Origin: a virus
Direction: 5' to 3' (one strand)
Virus record (IMG/VR): IMGVR_UViG_3300037502_003888
Coordinates: 36,643 to 100,642 of that record
Length of the DNA: 64,000 bases
Positions 8,412 through 18,700 of this stretch are shown here, in pieces; within the stretch, counting starts at the first letter, position 1; each line of letters starts with the position of its first letter. Below the pieces are notes generated by a model. That model searched no databases and had not been told where the DNA came from. It worked only from the letters and a program-made list of their open reading frames with translations. Position numbers and translations under genes: made by a program.

Positions 8412-9914
8412 ATGGCACAAGAAATACAACGCAGCCGGGGCCGGCCCAGTAACTATCGCCAAGATCGCGGTGGCATGTCCGCTGAGTATGGACCGTTTTT
8501 TGGCAAAGTCAAAAACAACGTAGACCCCACACGACAGGGCAGGCTGCAGGTCTATATCGAGACCTTTGCTGATGGCGATCCTGAAGATGACAGCAAGTGG
8601 GTCACGGTGAGCTACATGCCACCGTTTTATGGTGCGACTCCCCCAAATCTATCAGCCAACACTGGCGCAGGAACGTTTGCGCAGAACCAGTGCAGCTACG
8701 GCATGTGGTTTACTCCGCCTGACATTGGGCTGACTGTGGTATGCGTTTTCGTCAACGGTGACCGTAATCTCGGTTACTACATCGGCGTGGTACCCGAAAA
8801 CGGTATCACACACATGATACCAGCCATTGGTGCCGAAGCCAACTATATCAGCAGCAATCCAAACCAAGACACATATTTCGCCGACGCACCCTTGATGCCT
8901 GTGACCGAAATCAACAGCAGCAACGAACGGTTTGACAATGCGTCGCGGTTCTATGATCAAGAAAAACCCATACACTCGGTCGTGGCCAGTGCCATGTTCC
9001 AGCAAGGCATCTCCAAGGACACAGAACGTGGACCCATACAGAGCTCAAGCCAGCGCGAAAGTCCGTCTGCGGTGTTTGGTATTTCCACGCCTGGTGTGGC
9101 CATATATCAAGGCGGTCTCAAACCTTCAGACATCCGGGAACGGCTCAACAGCGGTGCCGTGAAACCACAGGACGTATCGGTGATAGGCCGCATGGGTGGG
9201 CATACCTTGGTCATGGACGATGGTGACATCGACGGGCGCAACCAGTTGTTTCGTTTGCGCACCGCCAAGGGCCATCAGATCATGATGAATGACAGCAACA
9301 ATTTCATCCACATCATACATGCCAACGGTCAGACCTGGATCGAGTTAGGTGTAGAAGGCACTGTGGATGTTTTCAGCACCAACAGCGTGAACGTACACAC
9401 CAATGGTGACATCAACATGCATGCTGATCGTGACATCAACATGTTCGCTGGTCGAGACATCAAGGTCAAAGCCAAGCGCCATATCATCACCGAAGCTGAC
9501 GTAGACTATCGACTCACTGCCAAGAATGACATGAGATTCTGGAGCAAAAACACCATTGGTGTCAAGGCCGATGGCACTCTGGCCATTCAGAGTGCAGATG
9601 GCAGCTGGAACGGTGGGTCTGCACTGAAGTTCACGGCTGGAGGCATTGACCTCAACGGGCCTGCAGCACCTGCGGTGCCCACACCACAGCCCATACAGAA
9701 AAAGCTCATGGACAACACCAAGTTTGACACCAGCAAGGGCTGGATCGTTGACAAGAACAAATTAGAAAGCATCGTGGATCGCGCGCCCACGCATGAACCA
9801 TGGCCCTATCACAATCTAGGCGTGGACACGCAGACCAGTCTAGAGACCGGACAACCCACGCCACCGCCCGGCGCGCCAGCAGTGCCAGCCGGGGTCAACA
9901 TCAGGCGAGACTGA
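8412..9914 (+). CDS. 5: Baseplate spike/needle protein gp5-like, no lysozyme domain
   Basis: 500 residues. The N-terminal OB-fold is recognisable (YGPFFGKVKNNVDPTRQGRLQVYI, here 'VDPTRQGRLQVYI', then 'MWFTPPDIGLTVVCVFVNGD'). The C-terminal part is a gp5/VgrG-type triple beta-helix signature: repeated octads such as DVFSTNSVNVHTNGDINM and DRDINMFAGRDIKVKAK. In the virion this trimer is the membrane-piercing tip under the tail tube. T4 gp5 carries a lysozyme domain between these parts. I see no such insertion here, so the cell-wall-degrading function must be elsewhere or absent. It follows the hub gene by three bases and precedes the next gene by one. Confidence 0.85.
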   Translation: MAQEIQRSRGRPSNYRQDRGGMSAEYGPFFGKVKNNVDPTRQGRLQVYIETFADGDPEDDSKWVTVSYMPPFYGATPPNLSANTGAGTFAQNQCSYGMWFTPPDIGLTVVCVFVNGDRNLGYYIGVVPENGITHMIPAIGAEANYISSNPNQDTYFADAPLMPVTEINSSNERFDNASRFYDQEKPIHSVVASAMFQQGISKDTERGPIQSSSQRESPSAVFGISTPGVAIYQGGLKPSDIRERLNSGAVKPQDVSVIGRMGGHTLVMDDGDIDGRNQLFRLRTAKGHQIMMNDSNNFIHIIHANGQTWIELGVEGTVDVFSTNSVNVHTNGDINMHADRDINMFAGRDIKVKAKRHIITEADVDYRLTAKNDMRFWSKNTIGVKADGTLAIQSADGSWNGGSALKFTAGGIDLNGPAAPAVPTPQPIQKKLMDNTKFDTSKGWIVDKNKLESIVDRAPTHEPWPYHNLGVDTQTSLETGQPTPPPGAPAVPAGVNIRRD

Positions 9915-9915
9915 C

Positions 9916-11550
9916 ATGAGCCAATACACGTTTAGTTTGCCTTCAACAGGTGGCACTGGTGGGTTTGATGCCATAGACAATCCCGCACCCACTGCAGCCA
10001 CGGCCACTGAACTGGTATACACTGGCAATGATGAACTGGTGTGGGACAGGGTCAACAGCACTAGGTTGCGCCGCGGTCTCCCGGGACTGGCGGCCATTGG
10101 ATACCCCAGGCCTGCGGTCAATCCCACGGTGGCTCCCGCAGGAGTAGAAACTTTTACAATACAAGGTCCTCCGGGATTGACCGAGGCGCAGGCACGGCAG
10201 ATTTTTGAACAGCAAAACCAAGCCGGTAGCCTGGTGGGATTACGGCCTGGCAACAACGTCAATGCCTTTACACAGGCCGCGGGCGGTCTGCCTGGAGCCA
10301 TAGGACAAGTCTCGCAGGCATCAGCCGGGGTGGGCGGATACAGCTACGGAAGCCTCGGTGGTGTGTTGAACAGCAACGGCACATCCGCATCAGCCCTGGC
10401 ACAAACCATTTCCAGTGGCCTCACGCCCACTGGGGCATCGGTGTTGACCGGGGTAACTGGTATCATCAGCAGCACGCCGGTGACCAATGGTATCAACACT
10501 GCTGACTTTGCGCTGCAGGCTCCGGCCGTGGCCAGCATCAGTGGTTTATCTGAGGTAGACGTGAGATCCACCATGGCACAGGCCAGCAAATTAGCGGGGC
10601 AAGGTGCGGATGCTGTGAGCAACACCCTGGGCGTAGGCAAATACGGCATGGACGCCACACAGCTAGAAGCCGCGGGATTGGTCAAAGCTGGAACCGCTGC
10701 ATCTTTCCTAGCACAAGGAGCCAATAGCCTGACTTCGGTACTGAGCAGTCCTGCTGTGTGGACGGGCAAAAACGGTGTCAACAGTTTGACTAATTTCTTG
10801 TCATCGCCCAGCAAGCAAGATCTCAGTTTTGAAAGCCTCATGAGCGCAGGGCTAGAAGCCCTCAAGGGACTGGGAGCGCCCCTGGCAGCACTGTCTCCGG
10901 GCAGTTTGGCCGGAGTGGCCATCAACGCAGCCAAGAGTGTGACTGATACCCTGTCCTGGGCCACAGGCGCCGCGCTGCCAGCCGGGGTCAAAAGCGCCTT
11001 TGATACCGCAGCACGCGACGGCAGCTACGCAGCCAACTTTGCACAGACCAAACTCAATTACAGCATGCTGCAGGAAGCTCCGGCCCTGCCGGCCATACAG
11101 ACCTGCGATCGACAGACCGTGGATGCTGCATCAGAACGCGTGGTGGGCAACGAAAAAGTACCCGAGGTCAGCTACACCGAACCGGTGCCTGAACTGGGAG
11201 TCAGCGAGCTTACTCGTAGATTCGGCAACGGTGTGTCTTTCCTGGAACGTGTCACTGACGAAGCCCTGGCAGCAGCACGCTCAGCCAATCAAGCCATCGC
11301 TGCGGGCAATCCTGCTGGTGCATTTGAGTACATCAACCGATTGACCCTGCTGCAGGCAGATTTGTCAGCGGCCAGTGGCAAGTTCCTGGAACGCCAGCGC
11401 AACGCTGAGGCGCTGGATCCGCCGGCCACAGATCTCGCCAATCAATACACCAAACTGCGCGAAGAAGCCGAAAACTTTACCAAGACCATAGAAAATGTCA
11501 TAGCCCAGTTGCGCGAGCGAGCCACAGCAGCAGCGGCTGCGACACCATAA
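9916..11550 (+). CDS. Ala/Gly/Ser-rich tail protein of unknown function
   Basis: 544 residues, not recognised as a named family. The N-terminal ~100 residues include a 'RLRRGLPGLAAIGYPRP' and 'TFTIQGPPGLTEAQARQIFEQQ' segment. The middle is low complexity, rich in Ala, Gly, Ser and Thr. The C-terminal ~140 residues are predicted helical, ending in a likely coiled coil (QYTKLREEAENFTKTIENVI) and an alanine tail. Its position between the gp5-like spike and gp25 makes a baseplate or hub-accessory role likely, for example a tape- or chaperone-like component. That is inference from neighbourhood only. Confidence 0.6.
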   Translation: MSQYTFSLPSTGGTGGFDAIDNPAPTAATATELVYTGNDELVWDRVNSTRLRRGLPGLAAIGYPRPAVNPTVAPAGVETFTIQGPPGLTEAQARQIFEQQNQAGSLVGLRPGNNVNAFTQAAGGLPGAIGQVSQASAGVGGYSYGSLGGVLNSNGTSASALAQTISSGLTPTGASVLTGVTGIISSTPVTNGINTADFALQAPAVASISGLSEVDVRSTMAQASKLAGQGADAVSNTLGVGKYGMDATQLEAAGLVKAGTAASFLAQGANSLTSVLSSPAVWTGKNGVNSLTNFLSSPSKQDLSFESLMSAGLEALKGLGAPLAALSPGSLAGVAINAAKSVTDTLSWATGAALPAGVKSAFDTAARDGSYAANFAQTKLNYSMLQEAPALPAIQTCDRQTVDAASERVVGNEKVPEVSYTEPVPELGVSELTRRFGNGVSFLERVTDEALAAARSANQAIAAGNPAGAFEYINRLTLLQADLSAASGKFLERQRNAEALDPPATDLANQYTKLREEAENFTKTIENVIAQLRERATAAAAATP

Positions 11551-11557
11551 GTACAGC

Positions 11558-11932
11558 ATGACCACCTTTATCGGTTTCAACACCATCAATCAGTTCAAGA
11601 AATTCACGCTGACTGATTTTGAGCTCATCAAGCGTGATCTCATCAATGCCTTTAACATACGCCAGGGTGAACTGCCCGGCAGGCCCAGTTACGGCACTGT
11701 GATGTGGGACTTCCTGTTTGAAAATCAGCTCAGCCAACTGCAGACTGACATCGAGCGCGAGATACAGCGTGTGGTGGGCGGCGATCCACGAGTGCAGGTC
11801 GATCAGCTGGTGGTTTATCCACAAGAAAACGGCATCCTGGTACAGCTGGAAGTCAGCACGGTCAATGGCGTAAATGCTGAAATACTCAGTGTATTTTTTG
11901 ATCTGCAGACGCGCCAAGCCAGTTACATCTAA
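11558..11932 (+). CDS. 25: Baseplate wedge protein gp25 (gpW/gp25 family)
   Basis: 124 residues, the normal size for gp25. The diagnostic GRPSYGT at residues 41-47 is followed by 'WDFLFENQLSQ', and a C-terminal beta-rich segment completes the gpW/gp25 fold. In contractile tails this protein sits in the wedge and initiates the sheath. It lies between the unknown tail protein and gp6, the same order (25 then 6) seen in many marine T4-like phages. Confidence 0.9.
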   Translation: MTTFIGFNTINQFKKFTLTDFELIKRDLINAFNIRQGELPGRPSYGTVMWDFLFENQLSQLQTDIEREIQRVVGGDPRVQVDQLVVYPQENGILVQLEVSTVNGVNAEILSVFFDLQTRQASYI

Positions 11933-11951
11933 ACTGCGCGGTTTTTAGCCA

Positions 11952-11960
11952 AAATAAATA
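11952..11960 (+). promoter_or_regulatory. Late-promoter-like element (AAATAAATA) before gp6
   Basis: AAATAAATA lies in the 51-base gap between gp25 and gp6, about 24 bases before the gp6 ATG. It matches seven of eight positions of the T4 late consensus TATAAATA. The gap is unusually large for this operon, which fits a promoter. Confidence 0.5.
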
Positions 11961-11983
11961 ATCCATACACAAGGCGATGACCC

Positions 11984-14900
11984 ATGGCAGAGACCACTAG
12001 ACAGACCGCGATATTTGGGGTAGAAGACTGGAAACAGATCTACCAGACCTATCGCGAAGCCGATTTCCAGAGCTATGATTTTGAAACTCTGCGCAAAAGT
12101 TTTGTTGATTATCTCCGCCTCTACTATCCCGAGACTTTCAATGACTACATCGAAAGTTCAGAATTCATTGCTCTCTTGGATGTCATAGCATTCATGGGCC
12201 AGAGCCTGGCCTTCAGGACTGATCTCAACACACGAGAAAACTACATCGACACCGCAGAACGTCGGGACAGCGTGGTGCGCTTGGCCAACCTAGTGAGTTA
12301 CACTGCCAAACGCAATACCTCAGCCGAAGGATTCCTCAAGGTATTCAATGTCAGCACCACAGAAAATGTAGTGGATTACAACGGGGTGAACCTCAGCAAT
12401 GTCACCGTGGATTGGAATGATCCCACGAACCCCGACTGGCAAGAGCAGTTCACTGCCATCATCAATGCAGCGATGGTCAACAGCCAGAAAGTGGGTCGCC
12501 CCGGCAATCGCCAGACCATACTGGGTGTGCGCACCGACGAATATGCCATTAACCTGGTACCAGGATTCCTGCCAGTGATACCCTACAGCTCTGTGGTGGA
12601 TGGTATCAACATGCCGTTTGAAGCCATGAGTTCCAGCACCGTGGGTGAGAACTATGTGTATGAAACCGCGCCCCGAGCAGGCAGCGCTTTCAACATGCTT
12701 TACCGTGATGATCAGTTGGGATTTGCCAGTGCTGACACCGGATACTTCTTTTTGTTCAAGCAAGGCACCCTGCAGAATCAAGATTTCAATCTAGCAGAGC
12801 GCATAGCCAATCGCACAGTTGACATCAACATCGAAGGTATCAACAATCAAGACCGTTGGTTGTTCCAACTGGACGACGTGGGCACAGTGAATCGCGAGTG
12901 GCAATTTGTAGAAAACATCTATGCCGCAGCAGCCGAACAGAACCAGCAGTTGCGTCCTATCTACAGCGTGACCAGCCGCAGCAATGATCAGATCACTTTG
13001 GTGTTTGGTGATGGTGTGTTCAGCGAGATCCCTGTGGGTACCTTCCGGGCCTATGTGCGAGCCAGCAATGGTCTGCAGTACATCATCAACCCCGAAGAGA
13101 TGCAGAACGTAGTGCTGCCCATCAGCTACATCAGCCGCAACGGCAATCTCGAGACCATCACGTTTACCTGTGGTATCACTCGCCCGGTCAGCAACAGCCA
13201 GTCCCGCGAAAGTCTCGATGCCATCAAGCAACGTGCTCCAGCCAGATACTACACACAAAATCGCATGGTCAATGGCGAGGACTACAATCTGTTTCCGTTC
13301 ACGGCCTACAACAGCATCATCAAGAGCAAGGCCCTGAATCGTGCCAGTATCGGGACCAGTCGATATCTAGATCTTGTAGACAACACCGGCAAGTACAGCA
13401 GCACCAATATCTTTGGCAGTGATGGTGGACTGTGGCGCAACGATATCACGCCCACTATACTGTTCAGTTGGACCAATCGCAACGAGATATCAGATCTCCT
13501 CAGCAACCAAGTGGTTCCGGGACTGGCCCAGGCCGTGGTGAATCAATTCTACTATGCCAATTTTCCACGCAAGCTGGTCAATCTCTTGGACTTCAGTTGT
13601 TCGGCCACATATTCTGGGGTCACCAGCGGCACAGTGGAAACCACCAGCACAGACTTCGCACGCTATGCACAAGTGGGAGACACAGTGGTATTCACCGGCA
13701 CTGTGGCCGGCGGACTCATAGCAGATCTCACCTACTTCATACGATCCATATCCACGGTCACTACACAGACACCGTCGGGACCCACATACACCACAAATTT
13801 TTCTGTGAGCACTGCAGTGAATGGTGACCCCATAGTTCTCACCAGTACCGTGGCCACTATGCCAGCCACGCTGACCCTCAGCACTGCCAACACCACATGG
13901 CAACAGAGCACCACGCTGGCCAACGAAACCACAGGTTACTTCGAAAACTCCGCAGGTGCGCCTATCAGCGTAGGTAGCACTGTGACCACAGTGTTTGAGT
14001 TCGTGGCTGTGGGTTCGTTGATACGTTTCATACCACCCACGGGTTACTTTTTTGATCGCAACAACAGACTGCAGGTAGGCACGCCCACGAGGCCCGACGA
14101 GCGCCTTGAGATCTGGGCTGCACCGCAGCGTGTGGTGGGCGATGGCAGCAACGATGGGCAAGGCAATCTCGATGATGGGTCGGGTCCAGTTACACTCAAC
14201 AACTTTGTGCCCACTGGAGCCATAGTAGACACCATCATACCTCTGTTCATCACAGATATTCCGCTGTCGGTGCAGTCACTGATGGCCGAACAGATTGAGT
14301 TGTTTCGCAACTTTGGCATAGGCTACGACAACGACGGCAGCATCACTGGCACACCTTACAGCTGGTATATCATCACCAGCACCAATCTAGCCCAAGATGC
14401 TCCCTGGAGCCAGGCCTTTGCTGGCAATACTTCAGGCACCAACAAAGATGCATCATGGATGGTACAGTTCATAGTCCAGAACCAAAACTACACTGTGAGC
14501 TTCCGTGGTCTGGCCTACTACTTCGGATCAGTGCTGCAGACGAGATTTTTCTACTATGATGGCGGACAGATCTACGACAGTCGCACTGGCACAGTGATCC
14601 GCGACTATATCAATGTGTTGGCCGTGAACACCCAGCCCGACAGCACTGAAAATTTGCGCAGCGATATCTTCATGACCATCACTGGACAACCGGTAGAGAG
14701 TGATGGCTATGTGGATGACTTCCAGGTGCTGGTGGGATTCCGCGACAGCGACAACGATGGTGTGCCGGACAATCCTGACTTTTTTGATGAGATCGTGGCG
14801 CCGGATGCCAATCCCACTGACAAGCTGGTGTTCTTCCAGCGCATCGTGGATTTTGACAATCTCCAGAGATATGTGTTGGTCGAACCCGACGTGGTCAACA

Positions 14901-15703
14901 CCGATTATGCCACACTGGACGATGTGGAGTTGGTGAAATCTGAATGGTCACCAGGACAAGTTTTCTATGTGTATGATGAGGGTCTGTTCTATAGACTGCA
15001 GCTCACAGTGACTGGCACCAGAGAATTGGTACCGCAGACTGATTACATAAGCCGCACTGGCCGACAGGCTCTGTATTTCCAATATCGGCACAACAGTCCG
15101 CTCACGAGCCGCATAGATCCTGGCACCACCAACATCATCGATCTCTACGTGGTCACACAAGAATACTACACCAGCTATCAGAATTGGTTGCGAGACACCA
15201 CTGGCACAGTGTTGGAACCAAACCAGCCCACTATCAATGATCTCAGCACTGCCTATCAGGGACTACAGGACTACAAGATGATTTCTGACAACATCGTTGT
15301 AAACTCCGTGACATTCAAACCTTTGTTTGGAGCCAAGGCCGAACCCACACTGAGAGCCACGATCAAAGTCATACGTGCCCAAAACAGCGTGGCCAGTGTC
15401 ACAGAGATCAAGAGTTCAGTGTTGGCAGAAATGAACAGTTATTTCAGCATAGACAAGTGGAACTTCGGTGATACGTTCTACTTCAGTGAACTCGCTGCAT
15501 ATCTGCACAGGACTCTAGGAACCATAATCAGTTCGGTGGTGCTGGTTCCCTTGGATCCAGCCAAGAGCTTTGGCGATCTATACGAGATACGCAGTCAGCC
15601 CAATGAGATATTTGCCAATGCTGCCACAGTGGACAACATTGACGTGATCGAAGCGCTGACCAGCACCAATCTGCGCACAGCACCTGGCAGCGGAGTAATC
15701 TAA
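11984..15703 (+). CDS. 6: Baseplate wedge protein gp6 (baseplate J-like), 1239 residues
   Basis: The N-terminus has the T4-like gp6 pattern 'FVDYLRLYYPETFNDYIESS', 'LLDVIAFMGQSLAFRTDLN' and 'ERRDSVVRLANLVSYT'. This is the wedge backbone that forms the iris-like inner baseplate ring. The central part follows the baseplate-J fold (QTILGVRTDEYAINLVPGF). The protein is about twice the length of T4 gp6 (660 residues). Extra inserted regions lie around residues 520-720 and 780-960, including a calcium-type motif DSDNDGVPDNPD near residue 920. The C-terminal ~130 residues (KPLFGAKAEPTLRATIKVI) return to conserved gp6 sequence. Its TAA overlaps the next ATG by one base. Confidence 0.9.
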   Translation: MAETTRQTAIFGVEDWKQIYQTYREADFQSYDFETLRKSFVDYLRLYYPETFNDYIESSEFIALLDVIAFMGQSLAFRTDLNTRENYIDTAERRDSVVRLANLVSYTAKRNTSAEGFLKVFNVSTTENVVDYNGVNLSNVTVDWNDPTNPDWQEQFTAIINAAMVNSQKVGRPGNRQTILGVRTDEYAINLVPGFLPVIPYSSVVDGINMPFEAMSSSTVGENYVYETAPRAGSAFNMLYRDDQLGFASADTGYFFLFKQGTLQNQDFNLAERIANRTVDINIEGINNQDRWLFQLDDVGTVNREWQFVENIYAAAAEQNQQLRPIYSVTSRSNDQITLVFGDGVFSEIPVGTFRAYVRASNGLQYIINPEEMQNVVLPISYISRNGNLETITFTCGITRPVSNSQSRESLDAIKQRAPARYYTQNRMVNGEDYNLFPFTAYNSIIKSKALNRASIGTSRYLDLVDNTGKYSSTNIFGSDGGLWRNDITPTILFSWTNRNEISDLLSNQVVPGLAQAVVNQFYYANFPRKLVNLLDFSCSATYSGVTSGTVETTSTDFARYAQVGDTVVFTGTVAGGLIADLTYFIRSISTVTTQTPSGPTYTTNFSVSTAVNGDPIVLTSTVATMPATLTLSTANTTWQQSTTLANETTGYFENSAGAPISVGSTVTTVFEFVAVGSLIRFIPPTGYFFDRNNRLQVGTPTRPDERLEIWAAPQRVVGDGSNDGQGNLDDGSGPVTLNNFVPTGAIVDTIIPLFITDIPLSVQSLMAEQIELFRNFGIGYDNDGSITGTPYSWYIITSTNLAQDAPWSQAFAGNTSGTNKDASWMVQFIVQNQNYTVSFRGLAYYFGSVLQTRFFYYDGGQIYDSRTGTVIRDYINVLAVNTQPDSTENLRSDIFMTITGQPVESDGYVDDFQVLVGFRDSDNDGVPDNPDFFDEIVAPDANPTDKLVFFQRIVDFDNLQRYVLVEPDVVNTDYATLDDVELVKSEWSPGQVFYVYDEGLFYRLQLTVTGTRELVPQTDYISRTGRQALYFQYRHNSPLTSRIDPGTTNIIDLYVVTQEYYTSYQNWLRDTTGTVLEPNQPTINDLSTAYQGLQDYKMISDNIVVNSVTFKPLFGAKAEPTLRATIKVIRAQNSVASVTEIKSSVLAEMNSYFSIDKWNFGDTFYFSELAAYLHRTLGTIISSVVLVPLDPAKSFGDLYEIRSQPNEIFANAATVDNIDVIEALTSTNLRTAPGSGVI

Positions 15704-18700
15704 TGGCACGCGTGAGATCAGTAGACTTCCTACCACAGATTTTCCAGACCGACACCAATCGACAGTTCCTGGCGGCCACGCTAGACACGCTGACACAGGA
15801 ACCTCAGTTCAAGAAAACCCAAGGCTACATCGGCCGGCGTGTGGGCCCGGGAGTAGACCCCAACGACGTCTATGTGATCGAACCCGACAAGACGCGCACT
15901 GATTACCAGCTGGAAGCCGGCATCGTTAGCCTGGTGCCTGACACCAATGAGATCAAAGATCTCATGACCTATCCCGGCCTAGCCGACGCGATATCGTATC
16001 AAGGCGGCGATGGATCACGATCAGATCGTCTCTATGAAAGTGATTATTACTGCTGGGACCCGTTTGTTGATTTTGACACTCTAGTGAACTTCAATCAGTA
16101 TTACTGGGTGCCCAACGGTCCTGATGTAGTAGATGTATCGGCCACGCCTATCCCAGCCACTGAACAATTCACTGTGAATCGTGCCAACGGCGTCTATACT
16201 GTGCCCGGGCAGAGTGGACCGAATCCCACGATCACATTGGTACGTGGTGGCAGCTATACCTTCAGCGTGGCACAGAATCGTGTGGAGACCATCAACTTCC
16301 GGGTGCAAAATCAAGGCGTATCGGCGTACCTCATCGATCGCCAGCCCAATCCTGCACTGACTCTGATACGCGGCAATACCTATGTGTTCCAGCTGAATCT
16401 GCGCGATAACTTCCCGTTCTGGATCAAGACCTTGCCCACACTGGGCGAAGCCGATGCCTATGATCAAGGAGTGCTGCGCAACGGTGCTGTGACTGGCAGT
16501 ATCACTTTCACAGTGCCACAGGATGCACCAGATCAACTGTATTATACCAGCCAAAACAACATCAGTTTGCAGGGCACCATCAATGTGGTGAATGGTCAGA
16601 GCGGCACAGGATCGGGATTCTGGATCCAGACAGCCCCGGGAGTGTCGGGCACATTGCCGGCCTATCCCAACATCAGCAGTCGCGATGTGCTGGGAGTACA
16701 GAACAACGGCATAGATCTCGGCCAGGTAGTGTTCAATGTTCCGCGCGTGACCGCACAGCAGTTCTACTACAATCTACCCAACTTTACCGTGGGCGTGGAT
16801 CTCCTGACAGATCTAAAGTTTGACGAGATCAACAATCAACCCTTGTTGGAGTTCATAGCTCGTACCGGCGGCATCGATGGCATCACCAATCTCATTGGTA
16901 GGACCTTGGTGTTTTCGACTCCCATCATCAGTCCCGAAGCCGGAGGGTGGTTCCGTGAAACGCTGTATGATCCCTTGGATCCCACACAGGCCAACAACGA
17001 TCTAGCAGGCAGCTATGACAGTTTGCCCTATGATCTCACCACGGTGATCCCGGCAGAAGATCGTCGCCAGCTCTGGCAGATCAGTACCATAACCAGCAAC
17101 GGCATCGCATACATCCAGCTAGAGAAAATTTCCAACATACCTGATCTGCACAAGTTTCCCATACGATTTGGTACAGTGTACAGCAACACAGTGTGGTACA
17201 AAACGCAGACACAGGATCTCGAGCGTGTGCCTCTGCTGTCGGCTGCCAGTGATACCTTGTACTATCAGGATGGCACTGATCCAGAAATTTATGGTGTGAT
17301 CAAACTGGTGGATGGCAACATCAACCAGGTGCTGTTTATCGACCAGATCGAAGGACAATCACAGTATACCAGCCCCAACGGTGTGGTGTTCACCAACGGT
17401 CTCAAGGTCAAGTTTACCGGCGATGTGGTGCCAGCCAATTATGCCAGCGGCACGGTCACGGTGGTGTGTACCAGCACACAGGCCGACATCAACGCCATCA
17501 CTACCTACAGCACTGATATACTGTATCCCAATCAACAAATAGTGTTCACTAGTCCCACAGTGGGTGGTCTCCAGCCTGGCATCACCTACTATGTAGGCAC
17601 CATAATCAATGAACTCCAGTTCACTGTGACTTTGGTACCCAACGGTGCCGACGTCGTCCTGCAGGATGGCAGTATCGCGCAGATGATCGGCACTGCTATC
17701 AATGATCGCCAATACTATGTGTCAGGTGTGGGCAGCAGCATCCGTCTGTTGCCTGTGACTGATTTCGTGACACCTGAAGAATACGTAGAGACCGAAGATC
17801 CCGATGGCAGCACAGTGACCACACAGCCCAATCTGCCTGATTATATTACCATAGATCGGGCCAGCATAGATCTCAACGCCTGGAGCCGCAGCAATCGCTG
17901 GTTCCACAAAGATGTCTTGGTGGCCACTGCCACCTACAACGACACCGAGATCAGTCTGCCCAATGAATATCGTGGCCGTAGGCCGATCCTGCAGTTCCGT
18001 CCAGGCATACGCTTGTGGAACATGGGCACACGCGGCAAGCAGCCAGTGAACATCATAGATTTCCAAGAGACTGATGCCTTCAGTGACATCGAAGGCAGTT
18101 TGTCTTACAGCACCGATGGCTATGCGCTTGAAAACGGCAGCCGAGTGATATTTGCCGCAGACATAGACCCCGAAGTGCGCAACAAGATCTATCAGGTAGA
18201 ATTCATCACCCCCGACAGCATACCTGATCTCATCGCACAACCCATCATACATCTGCGTTTGGCCGATGATGGTCTAGTGCTGGCCGATGACAGCACTGTG
18301 TGTCTCAATGGCGACACTCTCAAAGGCGTGACATTCTGGTACGACGGTGATCGATGGATACGCAGCCAGCAAAAGACAAGCATACAACAAGCCCCGTTGT
18401 ACAATGTCTATGACCTGCAGGGTCGCAGTTTCGGTGACAGCACTGTGTATCCCAGCACCAACTTTGCCGGCAGCAAACTGTTTAGCTATGCGCTGACATC
18501 ATCGAGCCAAGTGGATCCGGTGCTGCAGTTGCCGTTGCAATATCGCAACATAGCCAACATCGGCGACATCGTGTTTGACAACAATCTCTACAGTGATTCA
18601 TTTATCTATACATTGAATCGCGTGAGCCAGACCGTGCCCATCAGCACCGGTACTGTGCGTGAATACAGCAGCCGCACCCAGTATCGTAGACAGCTGGGCT

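Noticed and set aside
8412-9914. Lysozyme domain in the gp5-like protein
   Set aside because: No T4-lysozyme-like catalytic pattern lies between the OB-fold and the beta-helix; the spacing leaves no room for the domain.
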